A stretch of DNA of 64,000 nucleotides from an uncultured Scytonema sp. (GCA_937873135.1 CALMVQ010000110.1:35533-99532); one strand, 5' to 3'; shown: positions 32,775-43,000, counted from the first letter of the stretch. Notes: generated by a model not told the origin, from the sequence alone. Program-made: numbers and translations.

Positions 32775-33540
32775 CTACATAAGGAACTCTTTCTACACTG
32801 GTTTCCCAAGTACCGTTGGGGTAAAGTTTCAGGAGGCGGAAACCTGGAGGTTTTTGGTCAAGGGCTAAAGTTGAGGTTTCTGGCTTAAACTGAATGCAAG
32901 TTGAGGGAGTTCCTAGATAGTAAACATCGTTACGCTGGTAATGAAACTCCTGGTGGATGTGACCGGATACAACTAACTTGACTTGTGGGTGGCGATCAAG
33001 GACAGCAAAAAGTTCCTCAGGATTTTCTAGGGTACTGCTATCAAGCCACTGAGAATTTACATGATAAGGCGGATGGTGTAGAGCTACTAGTGTAGGCTGG
33101 TTGCTCATGATTTTTAACTGGGAGTCCAGCCAATGTAAAGAGGTCGCTGATAGATGACCGTGCATATACTTAGATACAGAGGAATTGAGTAAGACAAAAT
33201 TCCATCTGCCACGCTCAAAAGACTTTCGCAGGGAAATCAGTCTAAAATTTAACACTTGCTTCATTGCGATCGCACAGTCATGATTCCCCGGCAACCAGTA
33301 AGTAGGTATTTGCAGGGGACTGAGGAGGCTTTGCACATTTTCATAGGATTCAAGCGTACCATCACCAGACAAGTCCCCGGTCAGCAGTAGTAAATCAAGG
33401 TCTGATCGCAGCTTTTCCAAGCGTTCTACAACCGCTTGGAAAGACCTCATTGTTGGCATTCCCAGTAGTTCTTGGCTTTCATTCGCAAACAGATGCATAT
33501 CTGTTACTTGAGCAATTAACATAGGAGAAACTTGATTCAT
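32770..33540 (-). CDS. CpdA-like metallophosphoesterase
   Basis: A 256-residue calcineurin-like phosphoesterase. The full metal-binding set is present: D14 and H16 (DMH), GD at 55-56, GNHD at 85-88, HH at 155-156 and GHIH at 193-196. This arrangement and length match CpdA, the class III 3',5'-cyclic AMP phosphodiesterase, so it may lower cAMP, a signalling molecule in filamentous cyanobacteria. The actual substrate is not proven by sequence. It is convergent with cpcT, and the stop codon sits inside a heptamer repeat tract. Confidence 0.82.
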   Translation of the reverse strand: MNQVSPMLIAQVTDMHLFANESQELLGMPTMRSFQAVVERLEKLRSDLDLLLLTGDLSGDGTLESYENVQSLLSPLQIPTYWLPGNHDCAIAMKQVLNFRLISLRKSFERGRWNFVLLNSSVSKYMHGHLSATSLHWLDSQLKIMSNQPTLVALHHPPYHVNSQWLDSSTLENPEELFAVLDRHPQVKLVVSGHIHQEFHYQRNDVYYLGTPSTCIQFKPETSTLALDQKPPGFRLLKLYPNGTWETSVERVPYVA

Positions 33541-33978
33541 ATGATGCTGATAGCAATGTGGGTGTCCTAATATCCGATTCTCCTTTGAGGAAAATAACTG
33601 TTTGCAACTGAAGTAGCTAACACTTACCTAAGAATAAATGCTGCTTTACATTATTTATCAGGCAATAGGTTATGGATAACTGATGTTTCCCATGTTTTTC
33701 CGTAATTGCTGAGCTAACCGTTAGATATAAGTCTATGACTACTTTATTTAGTTTATTTGTCATCTATCAAAAGACATACTTTTTATAATTTTTATGAGAA
33801 AATACAAACATTAGAAAGTGCATATACTGTTTATCTGAAAGCAAATATGTAATCTACATTACATAATAACTACTGTACCTGTGAAATCACAAACTTAGAC
33901 AAAACAGCACAGACGCAAAAGATAGAAGTCATATATTATTAACTCCCCATTACCCATTCCCTATTAAGTCCTGTATGC
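33541..33978. other. Spacer upstream of cpdA-like gene
   Basis: A 438-base AT-rich gap. It probably carries the phosphoesterase promoter on the minus strand. Degenerate CCCATTACCCATTCCC-type repeats lie near 33945. The upstream part of the GmrSD-type fragment that follows is not recognisable here. Confidence 0.35.
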
Positions 33979-34392
33979 TTGTCGTCCACTTTCCCCCTTA
34001 ACAACCGCAGCTGTAATCAGGTGGGCAATGCGAAGCGCTTCAGGCACATGGCTTCATATAATTTCCCTCACATTACTGTTGAGCATGTGCTGCCGCAAAA
34101 TCCAAATCCCGGCAGTGTGTGGGTGAATTGGTTTCCCACCCAGGAAGAACGAGAGAAATATGTCCATCGTCTAGGCAACTTAGTTTTGCTCTCTTCCTGT
34201 AAAAATAGTGAGGCGCAGAACTACGATTTTGAACGGAAAAAGCAGCAGTATTTCACTACTAAAACAGGTGTTTCAAATTTCGCGTTAACTACGCAAGTGC
34301 TAATGGAACAAGAATGGACACCTGAAGTAATCGACAAGCGTCAAGAACGGCTAATTGATAAGCTCAAAGAAATTTGGCGTTTAGGGCTTTGA
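33979..34392 (+). pseudogene. 5'-truncated GmrSD-type (DUF1524) nuclease fragment
   Basis: The frame of 137 codons carries, after about 25 codons of unrelated sequence, the C-terminal DUF1524 region typical of DUF262/DUF1524 (GmrSD-like) type IV restriction proteins. The signature is ITVEHVLPQNP, with HRLGNLVLLSS, and the usual C-terminal helices follow. An intact protein would be around 500-700 residues with a DUF262 ParB-like domain first; that part is missing. It is therefore read as a remnant. The His of VEHVLPQ and the following Asn-rich segment are kept, so residual nuclease fold is possible. Confidence 0.7.
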
Positions 34393-34686
34393 GTAGCAAA
34401 GGATACTGTTGGCGAAGTCAAAAAACACGGCTTATACCGTTTCACTTTAAAGTTGATACAAATAGCTAGCAGGGGAGCAGGGGAGGAAAGAATTACAAAC
34501 CATCATTTGTATCAAGCCTAAGCGTGAAATGGTATTAAGCAGTGGTCAAAGGCAACGCACAAAATAATCGTTTAATGGAGAGTGCGATCGCGCCTGAGTG
34601 TTAGCAATATTTTTGTTAAGAAAATTATTAAACTGATAGTGTCAACTTTATAAGTGAGATAATGTTAAACCCAACTGACAAAAAAA

Positions 34687-35046
34687 ATGCAGATTACCCA
34701 GTGTCTCCACACAGCCATTCTCGTGACTGACTTAGATCGTTCCGAGCATTTTTATAGCAAAGTTTTAGCATTATCGAAAGTTGAACGCTCTTTGAAGTTC
34801 TCAGGTACATGGTATCAAATCGGCAACTATCAAATTCACCTTATTGTTGCGCCAACTACTAAGATTGAACCTCAAAACGAAAAATGGGGACGCAATTCTC
34901 ACATCGCCCTCTCAGTCGTCGATCTAGAAGCCGCCAAACAGCAACTCCTGAATTATAACTGCCCAATCCAACCCAGCGCCTCGGGTAGAGCAGCCCTCTT
35001 CACCCAAGATCCAGATGGCAATATCATTGAACTTAGCCAACAATGA
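34687..35046 (+). CDS. VOC-family (glyoxalase/dioxygenase fold) protein
   Basis: A 119-residue single-domain protein of the vicinal oxygen chelate superfamily. TQCLHTAILVTDLDRSEHFY is the first beta-alpha-beta unit, and HIALSVVDLEAAKQQL with FTQDPDGNIIEL the second. The metal-ligand candidates His8, His70ish and Glu near the C-terminus (IIELSQ) are present. Members include glyoxalase I, fosfomycin or bleomycin resistance proteins and dioxygenases; the substrate cannot be assigned. It is a lone gene with AT-rich repeats on its 3' side. Confidence 0.82.
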   Translation: MQITQCLHTAILVTDLDRSEHFYSKVLALSKVERSLKFSGTWYQIGNYQIHLIVAPTTKIEPQNEKWGRNSHIALSVVDLEAAKQQLLNYNCPIQPSASGRAALFTQDPDGNIIELSQQ

Positions 35047-35093
35047 GAGGGGGAGGGATAGAAAATCAACTTCCTGTCTCCTGAGTATTTTTT

Positions 35094-35277
35094 GAATGAA
35101 AAATAAAAAATGAAAAATGAAAAACAATAAATAATTTTTAATTGTTTAATTAAGGATACAAGCCCCTGTTTTTAAACAGGTCAAACAGAAAAGACATCGG
35201 AGCAATTTTTACAAAATTATTTATGAATAGTGGGATCTTTAATGAGTGCATTTTTAATTTTTAATTTTTAATTTTTT
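35094..35277. repeat. AT-rich heptamer tracts and a small hairpin
   Basis: Tracts of the ATGAAAA type at about 35096-35130 and TTTTTAA units at 35247-35275 flank a hairpin CCTGTTT/AAACAGG near 35166-35181. They fill the gap before the recombinase-like gene. Confidence 0.7.
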
Positions 35278-35289
35278 GACTCCTACCTT

Positions 35290-36588
35290 ATGACAATTTT
35301 CGCCTACACCTACACTGATCCCCTCCTAGAAACTGCTCCCGATCCGAGGATTTGGTCATCGGAGGTGGATCGGGTTTATCAGGATTTGGGGAAGCGATCG
35401 CAATTAGAGCAATTATTCGACGACTGTAAAACAGAGGCTGTTGAAAGTCTCTTCATCCGTCGTTTAGAAGAATTGGGAGATACTGTCGGGGAAGTTAATG
35501 ATCGCCTTGCGGAATTAGAAGCGATGGGCGTCACCATTATTGCTGTTGAACAAGCTTATAACTCTTCCCTTGAAAGTGCTTGCCCCCGTGGCGAATTGCT
35601 CAAATTGCTACACGAAATCCAGACTCAGCAACGCAGTCGCCGCATCCGCCAAGGACATGCTCGCAACCGCCTTGATGCTTCTCCCCCTCCTGGTAAAGCA
35701 CCTTACGGCTACCGTCGGGGGAAAGGAAAATATACCGTGGATCGCAGTACTTCCCCAGTCGTTAAAGATTTTTTTGATCACTTCCTACTCTATGGTTCCT
35801 TGCGGGGGGCAGTTCGTTACCTAGCAAAAAAATATAGCAAAAAAATTTCTGTTACCACAGGACGACGTTGGCTAACCAATCCAGTGTATCGTGGTGATAC
35901 AGCTTATCAAAATAGTGAAATTATCTCCAATACCCATGTTGGAATAATTTCTCGAGAAGTAGCCGCCCAGGTTGATAGATTGTTGCGTCGGAACAGGCGT
36001 TTAGCGTCTCGCACTGCATCTGCACCGCGTTCTCTAGCTGGGTTAGTTGTTTGTCATCAGTGTCAGTCACGCATGACAATAACCCGTGTCACCATTCGCA
36101 ACCAAAAAAAAGAATATCTTTATTTACGTCCGATTAGCTGCACCAATTGCCCCAAATGTCGTGCCTTACCTTACCAAGAGGTATTGGCACAAACAATCAA
36201 TGCCGTTTGCCGCGACTTACCCTTAGCGGTAGAAAAAATGAACTCTCCGCAGTTGGATGCTCTCAAGAATAATTATAGTGAAGCGATCACTACTCAGCAA
36301 CATATACTCGATAGCCTACCGGCTTTAATAGAAACAGGTGTTTTAGATGTAGAAACAGCAAAGTTAAGAGCTTACAAACTCAACACAGAAATATCCGCAC
36401 TCCAGCAGAATTTAGCAACTCTTCCGCCTGTAAATTTGCGTTCTGTTGCTCTAGCCGTTTCTATTCCGCAATTTTGGTTAGATTTATCCGAATCAGAACG
36501 ACGCTTTTACTTCCGCGAATTCATTCGGAAAATTGAGATTATTCGTCAAAAGCAAGAGTGGGAATTATACATTAATTTTATTTTTTAG
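35290..36588 (+). CDS. Serine-recombinase-like protein, catalytic Ser absent
   Basis: A 432-residue protein with the architecture of a large serine recombinase: an N-terminal resolvase-like domain, a recombinase domain (PPPGKAPYGYRRGKGKYTVD near residue 135), a zinc ribbon (CHQCQSRM ... CTNCPKC) and a C-terminal coiled coil. XisF-type excision recombinases of heterocyst-forming cyanobacteria share this plan. The N-terminus reads MTIFAYTYTDPLLE where active enzymes have an AYxRVS motif, so the nucleophilic serine is missing, and the resolvase domain is short. It is probably catalytically inactive or works in a non-canonical way. No att sites or element boundaries were recognised next to it. 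Confidence 0.75.
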   Translation: MTIFAYTYTDPLLETAPDPRIWSSEVDRVYQDLGKRSQLEQLFDDCKTEAVESLFIRRLEELGDTVGEVNDRLAELEAMGVTIIAVEQAYNSSLESACPRGELLKLLHEIQTQQRSRRIRQGHARNRLDASPPPGKAPYGYRRGKGKYTVDRSTSPVVKDFFDHFLLYGSLRGAVRYLAKKYSKKISVTTGRRWLTNPVYRGDTAYQNSEIISNTHVGIISREVAAQVDRLLRRNRRLASRTASAPRSLAGLVVCHQCQSRMTITRVTIRNQKKEYLYLRPISCTNCPKCRALPYQEVLAQTINAVCRDLPLAVEKMNSPQLDALKNNYSEAITTQQHILDSLPALIETGVLDVETAKLRAYKLNTEISALQQNLATLPPVNLRSVALAVSIPQFWLDLSESERRFYFREFIRKIEIIRQKQEWELYINFIF

Positions 36589-36857
36589 AGTTGGTTACCG
36601 CCCAGATAATCTTGGAAAAAATGTAACAACGTCTCAGGCGACTTGAAAAGGTGATGAAAAATTGGTATAAACTACAGAGAGATTTGTCTAATCACGTAGT
36701 CTGTAATTTTCTGATGGAACATCTAAAACAAAATCCTTACATTTAGATTTTAATCCTCCCTTCAGTTCTAGTCGATATAAATATTTGCTAATTTATTGGG
36801 GAATCATTGGGTGCATTTGGGAATACTAAATGCGAAAGGTTTAAACATTCAGTAGTT

Positions 36858-39800
36858 ATGGATAGGACTCTAGTCAGTATTCCCGGATATCAAGTTAGTC
36901 AAGAGATATACAACAGTTCTAAAACTCTAGTTTATCGCGGGTATCGAGAAACTGACCAAAAACCTGTGGTCCTCAAGTTGCTGAAGAATCCTTATCCTAA
37001 TTTCAGTCAGCTGGTGGAGTTTCGTAATCAGTATACCATCGCCAAAAATCTCAACTCACCCCTCATTATCCAAACATATAGCTTAGAACCTTACAAAAAT
37101 GGTTATGTGATCGTGATGCAAGACTTTGGCGGAATTCCTCTTAGTCAGTGGAAGGGGACAGGAGGAACTGTAGCAACCCTGATTGAATTTTGTCAAATAG
37201 CGATCGCTCTGTGCAATAGCTTAGATTTTCTTTACCGCCATCGCATTATTCACAAAGATATTAAACCTGCCAATATTTTAATTCATCCAGAAACAAAACA
37301 GACAAAATTAATTGACTTTAGTATTGCATCTCTACTCCCACGGGAAACTCAAACGATCATCAATCCCAATGTGCTAGAAGGCACATTATGCTATTTGTCT
37401 CCAGAACAAACCGGACGGATGAATCGCGGGATGGATTACCGTACTGATTTTTATTCTCTCGGTGTAACTTTTTATGAGTTACTGACGGGGGAATTACCGT
37501 TTCAATCAAAGGAACCGATGGAATTGATACATTCTCATATTGCAAAGCTTCCACCTTTGGTACATGAGATTAATCCTCAAATTCCACCTGTATTTTCGCT
37601 CATTGTCAGCACTCTGATGGCGAAAAACGCTGAAGATCGCTATCAGAGTGCATTAGGGCTGAAATATGATTTAGAAAATTGCTTGGAGCAACTTAAGAGA
37701 ACGGGTAAAATTACTGACTTTCAAATTGCACAACGAGATGTATGCGTAGGCGTAGCCCGCCGTAGGCATCGCTTTATCATCCCCGATCAACTCTATGGAC
37801 GAGAAAAAGAAGTAGAAACACTGTTAACAGCATTCGAGCGCGTCAGTGCAGGTTCTACAGAAATGATGCTAGTTGCAGGTTTTTCAGGAATTGGTAAAAC
37901 GGCGATCGTTAACGAAGTCCACAAGCCCATTGTCCGACAGCGCGGCTATTTCATCAAAGGTAAATTTGACCAATTTAATCGCAATATTCCCCTATCTGCC
38001 TTTGTTTCAGCCTTACAAGACTTGATGAGTCAATTGTTGAGTGAAAGCGATCGCCAAATTGAGCAGTGGAAAACTAAAATTCTTTCAGCTTTGGGGGAGA
38101 ATGGACAGGTAATTATCGAAGTCATTCCCGAACTCGAACAGATTATTGGTTCACAACCTCCCATACCCGAATTATCTGGTAATGCTGTCCAAAATCGCTT
38201 TAATTTCCTCTTCCAAAAGTTCATTGCCACCTTCACTACCATTGAACATCCCCTCGTCATATTTCTAGATGATGTGCATCGTGCAGATTCTGCTTCTTTA
38301 AAGCTGATGCAACTATTAATCAGCAAAACCGCTCCGGGGTATCTATTACTAATAGGAGCCTATCGAGATCATGAAGTTTTTCCAATTCATCCTTTAATAC
38401 TAACTTTAAATGAGATTGAAAAAACTGGGGTCACTCTTAACACCATGACTTTGGCCCCACTCAATCAATCCAACATCAACCAACTAATAGCTGATACCCT
38501 CAGTTGTTCTCCGGATTTGGCTTTAGCTTTAACTAAATTAGTTTACCAGAAAACTCAGGGGAATCCATTTTTTAATAATCAATTCCTGAAGGTGCTACAT
38601 GAAGAGGGACTGATTACCTTTAATCTCGAGGTGGGGCATTGGGAATGTGATATTGCTCAAGTCAACGCCTTAGCTTTGACGGATGATGTAGTCGAGTTTA
38701 TGGCAATTCAGTTACAGAAATTGCCTCAAGCAACCCAAGATGTTTTGAAGTTAGCTGCTTGCATTGGCAACTCCTTTGACTTGGGGACTTTGGCTATTGT
38801 CAATCAAAAATATCAAGTTGAGACGGGAAATGACTTGTGGCAAGCTTTGTCAGCAGGTTTAATTTTACCTCAGAATGAGATTTATAAGTTTTTTCAAACC
38901 AGCGAGAATGACGCGAACGTAAACCTAGAAAACAATTCCAGTTTTCAAGTTCCTACTTATAGATTTTTACATGATCGCGTGCAGCAAGCGGCATATTCAC
39001 TGATTCCAGATGAGCAGAAACAGTCTACTCACTTGAAAATTGGACGACTTCTACTGAGTCATACTCTAGAAAGAGGATGGGAAGAAAACATTTTTGAAAT
39101 TGTTAATCACTTCAATTTTGGACGAAGCCTAATTATCTTACCATTGGAGCGAGAGCAACTGATTAAGTTCAACTTAACTGCGGCTCGCAAAGCAAAAGCT
39201 GCAACGGCTTATGGAGCGACGGTACAGTATTTGGAAATCGGAATTGAGCTATTGCCAGAAGATAGCTGGCACTCCGAACATGATCTGACTCGTATTTTAT
39301 TTGAAGAAGCAGCAGAAGCAGCTTATTTGAGTACGAATTACCCTCAGATGGATCAATTGGCAGCCATAATTCTGCAACATACTAACAGCTTATTAGACAA
39401 GATCCGAGTCTACGAAATTAAGATGCTGGGTGCCAAAGCTCAAAATCAATTACAGGAAATTATCCAGATTGGTTTACACGTACTACAGCTATTGGGGGTG
39501 GAGTTTCCACCGCTAACTCCTACAGATATTGAACAAGGATTACAGCAAACTCAGATGGCTATGCAAGAACATTCCATTCCCAGCTTGTTGAATTTAGGGG
39601 TGATAACCGATCCGATAAAACTGGCAGTAATGCGGATTTTAGCTCAAATGGTTCCATCTGCTTATCAAGCTGCTCCTTTGCTGATGCCATTGCTAGTCTT
39701 TAAGCAAATCAATTTGTGTATTTTACATGGAAATTGTGCAGTTTCCGCAATTTCCTACTCAGGTTATGGGCTTTTGCTTTGCGCGAAAGTAGGCGATCTG

Positions 39801-42758
39801 GATACTGGATATGAGTTTGGACAACTGGCTTTGAATATCCTCGAACGCTTCCAGGCTGATACATTGAAATGTCGGCTCTATTTTATTGTTTACACCTTCC
39901 TTAGTCACTGGAAAAAACCTGTCAGAGACTTCTTGCCTCGGTTCCTAGAAGCATATCAAGTCGGCTTAGAAATGGGGGATTTAGAAAGTAGTGCGTTAAA
40001 CCTACAAATATACTGCTGTCATGCCTATTTTGTGGGGATTGAACTAAATACTCTGTCAGAGGAGATGGAAAACTTTAGGCAGGCAATTTATCAGCTCAAA
40101 CAGGAACCAACTCTACATTTTCAGGAAATTTACCAGCAAACGGTTTTAAACTTGCTAGGACGTTCTCAAGATCCATGTCAGTTGGTGGGAGATGTGTATG
40201 ATGAAACACAGTTACTTCCCATTCACTTACAGACAAATAATCATACTGCTGTTTTCTACCTGTACTATAACAAAACAGTTCTCTGCTATTTGTTAGAACA
40301 ATACCAGCAAGCAGCAGATTATGCTGATGTTGCTAATTCCTATCAGGATAGCGTGAATGCTATGTTTGTGGGAACTTTATTCCACTTTTATAGTTCTCTG
40401 GTGTATCTGGCTTTATGTAACTCGGCGACTGAAACACAACAATCTCAGTATTTGGAAAAAGTCGTCGCCAACCAAGAAAAGTGCAAAAAATGGTCAAATC
40501 ATGCTCCAGCGAATCACTTACACAAATTTTATTTAGTGGAAGCTGAACGACATCGGGTATTAGGTAACAAAGCAGAAGCAATTGAATATTATGATCGCGC
40601 CATTTGCGGAGCAAAAGAAAACAGTTTCATTCATGAAGTTGCTCTTGCCAATGAACTCGCGGCTAAATTTTATCTCGAATGGGGCAAAGAAAAAATTGCT
40701 CAAACTTACATGACGGAAGCTTACTACGCTTATAGCCGTTGGGGTACCAAAGCCAAAGTAGACGATTTAGAGCAACGTTATCCTCAACTGCTTGCATCTA
40801 TTTTGCAACAGCGACAAGAGTCATTAAATTTGACTGAAACAATCTTTGCAGCTTCTTCTCACACGAGCCAAACCTTGGTATTGGGTAATAGTTATATATC
40901 AAAAACACTAGACTTAGCAAGCATATTCAAAGCTTCTCAAACCCTGGCAAGCGAAATTGAGCTAGAAAAGTTACTTTCTACCTTGCTCCAGGTTGTGCTG
41001 GAAAATGCCGGAGCTGACAAGTGCGTTTTGCTGCTGCCCAAAGATGAACAGTTGGTAATTAAGGCAATTGCTCAACTCGGGCAACCTCCAACTGTTCTGT
41101 CATCGATTGCTACACAACTGAGTCAATATGTTCCAACGTCTCTAATTAATTTTGTTAAACGTAGCCTGAAACCCTCTGTAATATTCAATGCGGTAGATCA
41201 CGATCTCGTTGCCCTAGATCCCTACATTCTGCGGCAACGCCCCAAGAGTGTTCTTTGTACCCCAATTTTGAACCAAGGCAAGTTAATTGGGATTTTATAC
41301 TTGGAAAATAACCTGATGAGTGGAGTATTTACAAGCGATCGCCTGCAAGTTCTGAATTTCCTGTGCGCTCAAGCCGCGATCTCGCTGGAAAATGCTCGGG
41401 TGTATCAGCAAGCACAGAACTACGCAAAACAGTTGGAACTGTCCCTAGAAGCGTTGAGTGCCAGTGAAACCCGCTTCCAAATGCTTGCGGATAATATCCC
41501 TGGGGTAATTTTTCAATTACGCTCCACAGAGGAAGCTTTCCTATGTATGTATATCAGTTCAGGTTGCTACGATCTATACGAAGTAACCGCTCTTGAGCTA
41601 ATGTCTGGAGCGAAAAGTGTACGTTCTTTTGAACATCCTGACGATATCCCAGAGATAAATCGAGCCCAGCTCTACTCAGCCCAAAATCTTACCCCATTTC
41701 GCCAGGAATGGCGCATTATCACGCCCAGTGGTAAAGTGAAATGGATTCAGGTGGCAGCGCTGCCAGAACAACAAGATGATGGTGCAGTTGTTTGGAACGG
41801 TGTCATTCTCGATATTAGTGATCGCAAACACGCTGAAGCTGAGCGACGAAAAAAGGCAGAGGAACTCGAAAGGGCTTCAAAAGAACTGCAACAAGCTCAA
41901 ATTCAGCTTATTCAAAATGAAAAGATGTCTGCGTTAGGCAACCTTATTGCAGGTGTGGCACATGAAATTAATAATCCTGTCGGCTTTCTCAGTGGCAATA
42001 TCCAACCCGCTTTAGACTATATTGAAGATCTCTTTGGGTTAGTGGATTTGTATCAACAAAAGTATCCTAATCCGGAAGCAGAAATTAAAAAGAAAATCCA
42101 TACTATTGGGCTAGACTATATCCGTGAAGACTTACCCAAATTAGTTGGTTCAATGCTTGAAGGTATCAATCGCATTTATGATATTAGTAGTACCTTGAGA
42201 ACCTTCTCTCGGAAAGATAGCGATCGCCCAGCCGCCACCAACATTCACGATGGCATCGACAGCACGATTCTTATCCTCAGACATCGCCTCAAAGCTTCGA
42301 GAAATCATCCGGAAATTCAAGTTATCAAAGAGTATGCTCTGCTTCCACCCGTAGAATGTTTTGCCGGACAACTAAATCAGGTATTTATGAACCTGCTAGC
42401 AAATGCTATTGATGCACTCGAAGAGTCAAATACCGGACGCTGTTTTGCAGATATTCAAGCTGATCCCAATTACATTACAATTACTACCAAAATTAGTGAC
42501 GATAAACAACAGGTACTTATTAGTATTAAAGATAATGGTCCCGGAATGACAGAAGAAGTCCAACAAAAGATTTTTGATGACTTGTTTACTACTAAAACTG
42601 TTCGTAAAGGAACAGGATTAGGTTTGGCGATCGCTCAGAAAATTATTGTCGAAAAACATAAGGGAAATATTGAAGTCAATTCAAAAATAGGACAAGGAAC
42701 ACAGTTTACGATTACGATTCCTATTTCACATTCAAATTCGTACTTCAATCATTTATGA
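36858..42758 (+). CDS. Giant Ser/Thr kinase-AAA-GAF-PAS-histidine kinase
   Basis: A 1966-residue multidomain signalling protein typical of filamentous cyanobacteria. In order: a Ser/Thr kinase domain (HKDIKPANI and a later SPEQTGRMN), a STAND/AAA-type ATPase (Walker A GFSGIGKT near 343), and a long TPR-like helical region. Then come a GAF domain (about 1358-1510), a PAS domain (about 1535-1655) and a histidine-kinase core with GVAHEINNP near 1700, the N-box NLLANAIDAL, DNGPGM and GTGLGLAIA. It can in principle phosphorylate proteins on both Ser/Thr and His-Asp routes; input and output are unknown. The frame is open to a GTG at 36807, but ATG 36858 starts at the conserved MDRTLVSIPGYQVS. A repeat-derived peptide lies at 37735-37775. 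No response regulator is adjacent. Confidence 0.9.
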   Translation: MDRTLVSIPGYQVSQEIYNSSKTLVYRGYRETDQKPVVLKLLKNPYPNFSQLVEFRNQYTIAKNLNSPLIIQTYSLEPYKNGYVIVMQDFGGIPLSQWKGTGGTVATLIEFCQIAIALCNSLDFLYRHRIIHKDIKPANILIHPETKQTKLIDFSIASLLPRETQTIINPNVLEGTLCYLSPEQTGRMNRGMDYRTDFYSLGVTFYELLTGELPFQSKEPMELIHSHIAKLPPLVHEINPQIPPVFSLIVSTLMAKNAEDRYQSALGLKYDLENCLEQLKRTGKITDFQIAQRDVCVGVARRRHRFIIPDQLYGREKEVETLLTAFERVSAGSTEMMLVAGFSGIGKTAIVNEVHKPIVRQRGYFIKGKFDQFNRNIPLSAFVSALQDLMSQLLSESDRQIEQWKTKILSALGENGQVIIEVIPELEQIIGSQPPIPELSGNAVQNRFNFLFQKFIATFTTIEHPLVIFLDDVHRADSASLKLMQLLISKTAPGYLLLIGAYRDHEVFPIHPLILTLNEIEKTGVTLNTMTLAPLNQSNINQLIADTLSCSPDLALALTKLVYQKTQGNPFFNNQFLKVLHEEGLITFNLEVGHWECDIAQVNALALTDDVVEFMAIQLQKLPQATQDVLKLAACIGNSFDLGTLAIVNQKYQVETGNDLWQALSAGLILPQNEIYKFFQTSENDANVNLENNSSFQVPTYRFLHDRVQQAAYSLIPDEQKQSTHLKIGRLLLSHTLERGWEENIFEIVNHFNFGRSLIILPLEREQLIKFNLTAARKAKAATAYGATVQYLEIGIELLPEDSWHSEHDLTRILFEEAAEAAYLSTNYPQMDQLAAIILQHTNSLLDKIRVYEIKMLGAKAQNQLQEIIQIGLHVLQLLGVEFPPLTPTDIEQGLQQTQMAMQEHSIPSLLNLGVITDPIKLAVMRILAQMVPSAYQAAPLLMPLLVFKQINLCILHGNCAVSAISYSGYGLLLCAKVGDLDTGYEFGQLALNILERFQADTLKCRLYFIVYTFLSHWKKPVRDFLPRFLEAYQVGLEMGDLESSALNLQIYCCHAYFVGIELNTLSEEMENFRQAIYQLKQEPTLHFQEIYQQTVLNLLGRSQDPCQLVGDVYDETQLLPIHLQTNNHTAVFYLYYNKTVLCYLLEQYQQAADYADVANSYQDSVNAMFVGTLFHFYSSLVYLALCNSATETQQSQYLEKVVANQEKCKKWSNHAPANHLHKFYLVEAERHRVLGNKAEAIEYYDRAICGAKENSFIHEVALANELAAKFYLEWGKEKIAQTYMTEAYYAYSRWGTKAKVDDLEQRYPQLLASILQQRQESLNLTETIFAASSHTSQTLVLGNSYISKTLDLASIFKASQTLASEIELEKLLSTLLQVVLENAGADKCVLLLPKDEQLVIKAIAQLGQPPTVLSSIATQLSQYVPTSLINFVKRSLKPSVIFNAVDHDLVALDPYILRQRPKSVLCTPILNQGKLIGILYLENNLMSGVFTSDRLQVLNFLCAQAAISLENARVYQQAQNYAKQLELSLEALSASETRFQMLADNIPGVIFQLRSTEEAFLCMYISSGCYDLYEVTALELMSGAKSVRSFEHPDDIPEINRAQLYSAQNLTPFRQEWRIITPSGKVKWIQVAALPEQQDDGAVVWNGVILDISDRKHAEAERRKKAEELERASKELQQAQIQLIQNEKMSALGNLIAGVAHEINNPVGFLSGNIQPALDYIEDLFGLVDLYQQKYPNPEAEIKKKIHTIGLDYIREDLPKLVGSMLEGINRIYDISSTLRTFSRKDSDRPAATNIHDGIDSTILILRHRLKASRNHPEIQVIKEYALLPPVECFAGQLNQVFMNLLANAIDALEESNTGRCFADIQADPNYITITTKISDDKQQVLISIKDNGPGMTEEVQQKIFDDLFTTKTVRKGTGLGLAIAQKIIVEKHKGNIEVNSKIGQGTQFTITIPISHSNSYFNHL
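37735..37775. repeat. In-frame dispersed repeat inside the kinase gene
   Basis: GCGTAGGCGTAGCCCGCCG with GTAGGCATCGC is a common cyanobacterial palindromic repeat. It encodes VCVGVARRRHR in the linker between the Ser/Thr kinase and ATPase domains without breaking the frame. Confidence 0.65.
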
Positions 42759-42950
42759 CTTATCTGCCTAATTTTTTCTCCCTGAGTACGTTTTCAATAT
42801 AAATTTTCTTACTTAAAAAAGATTGTTACTTCATTTTTTTATCTAATCAAAAAAATGCATATTATTTACAACTAAAGCTGCTGGAAGAATGAGCTTATGT
42901 GATAGCGAGCGCACAGCAAATTATAGTTTAACTACACTCTACTAATTGTT

Positions 42951-43000
42951 TTTCAACAATAGGACAGGGAACCGAATTTATAATTCACCTTCTTGCTTGA
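42951..43000 (+). pseudogene. Histidine-kinase C-terminal tail remnant
   Basis: The frame reads STIGQGTEFIIHLLA and a stop. It matches the last residues of the adjacent kinase (KIGQGTQFTITIP) and of the pseudogene paralog (EFIIRIPL). It looks like the leftover 3' tip of a duplicated kinase gene. About 190 bases separate it from the intact kinase stop. Confidence 0.5.

Noticed and set aside
35290..36588. Excision recombinase with flanking att sites (fdxN-element type)
   Set aside because: No direct repeats or split gene were found around it, and the catalytic serine is absent.
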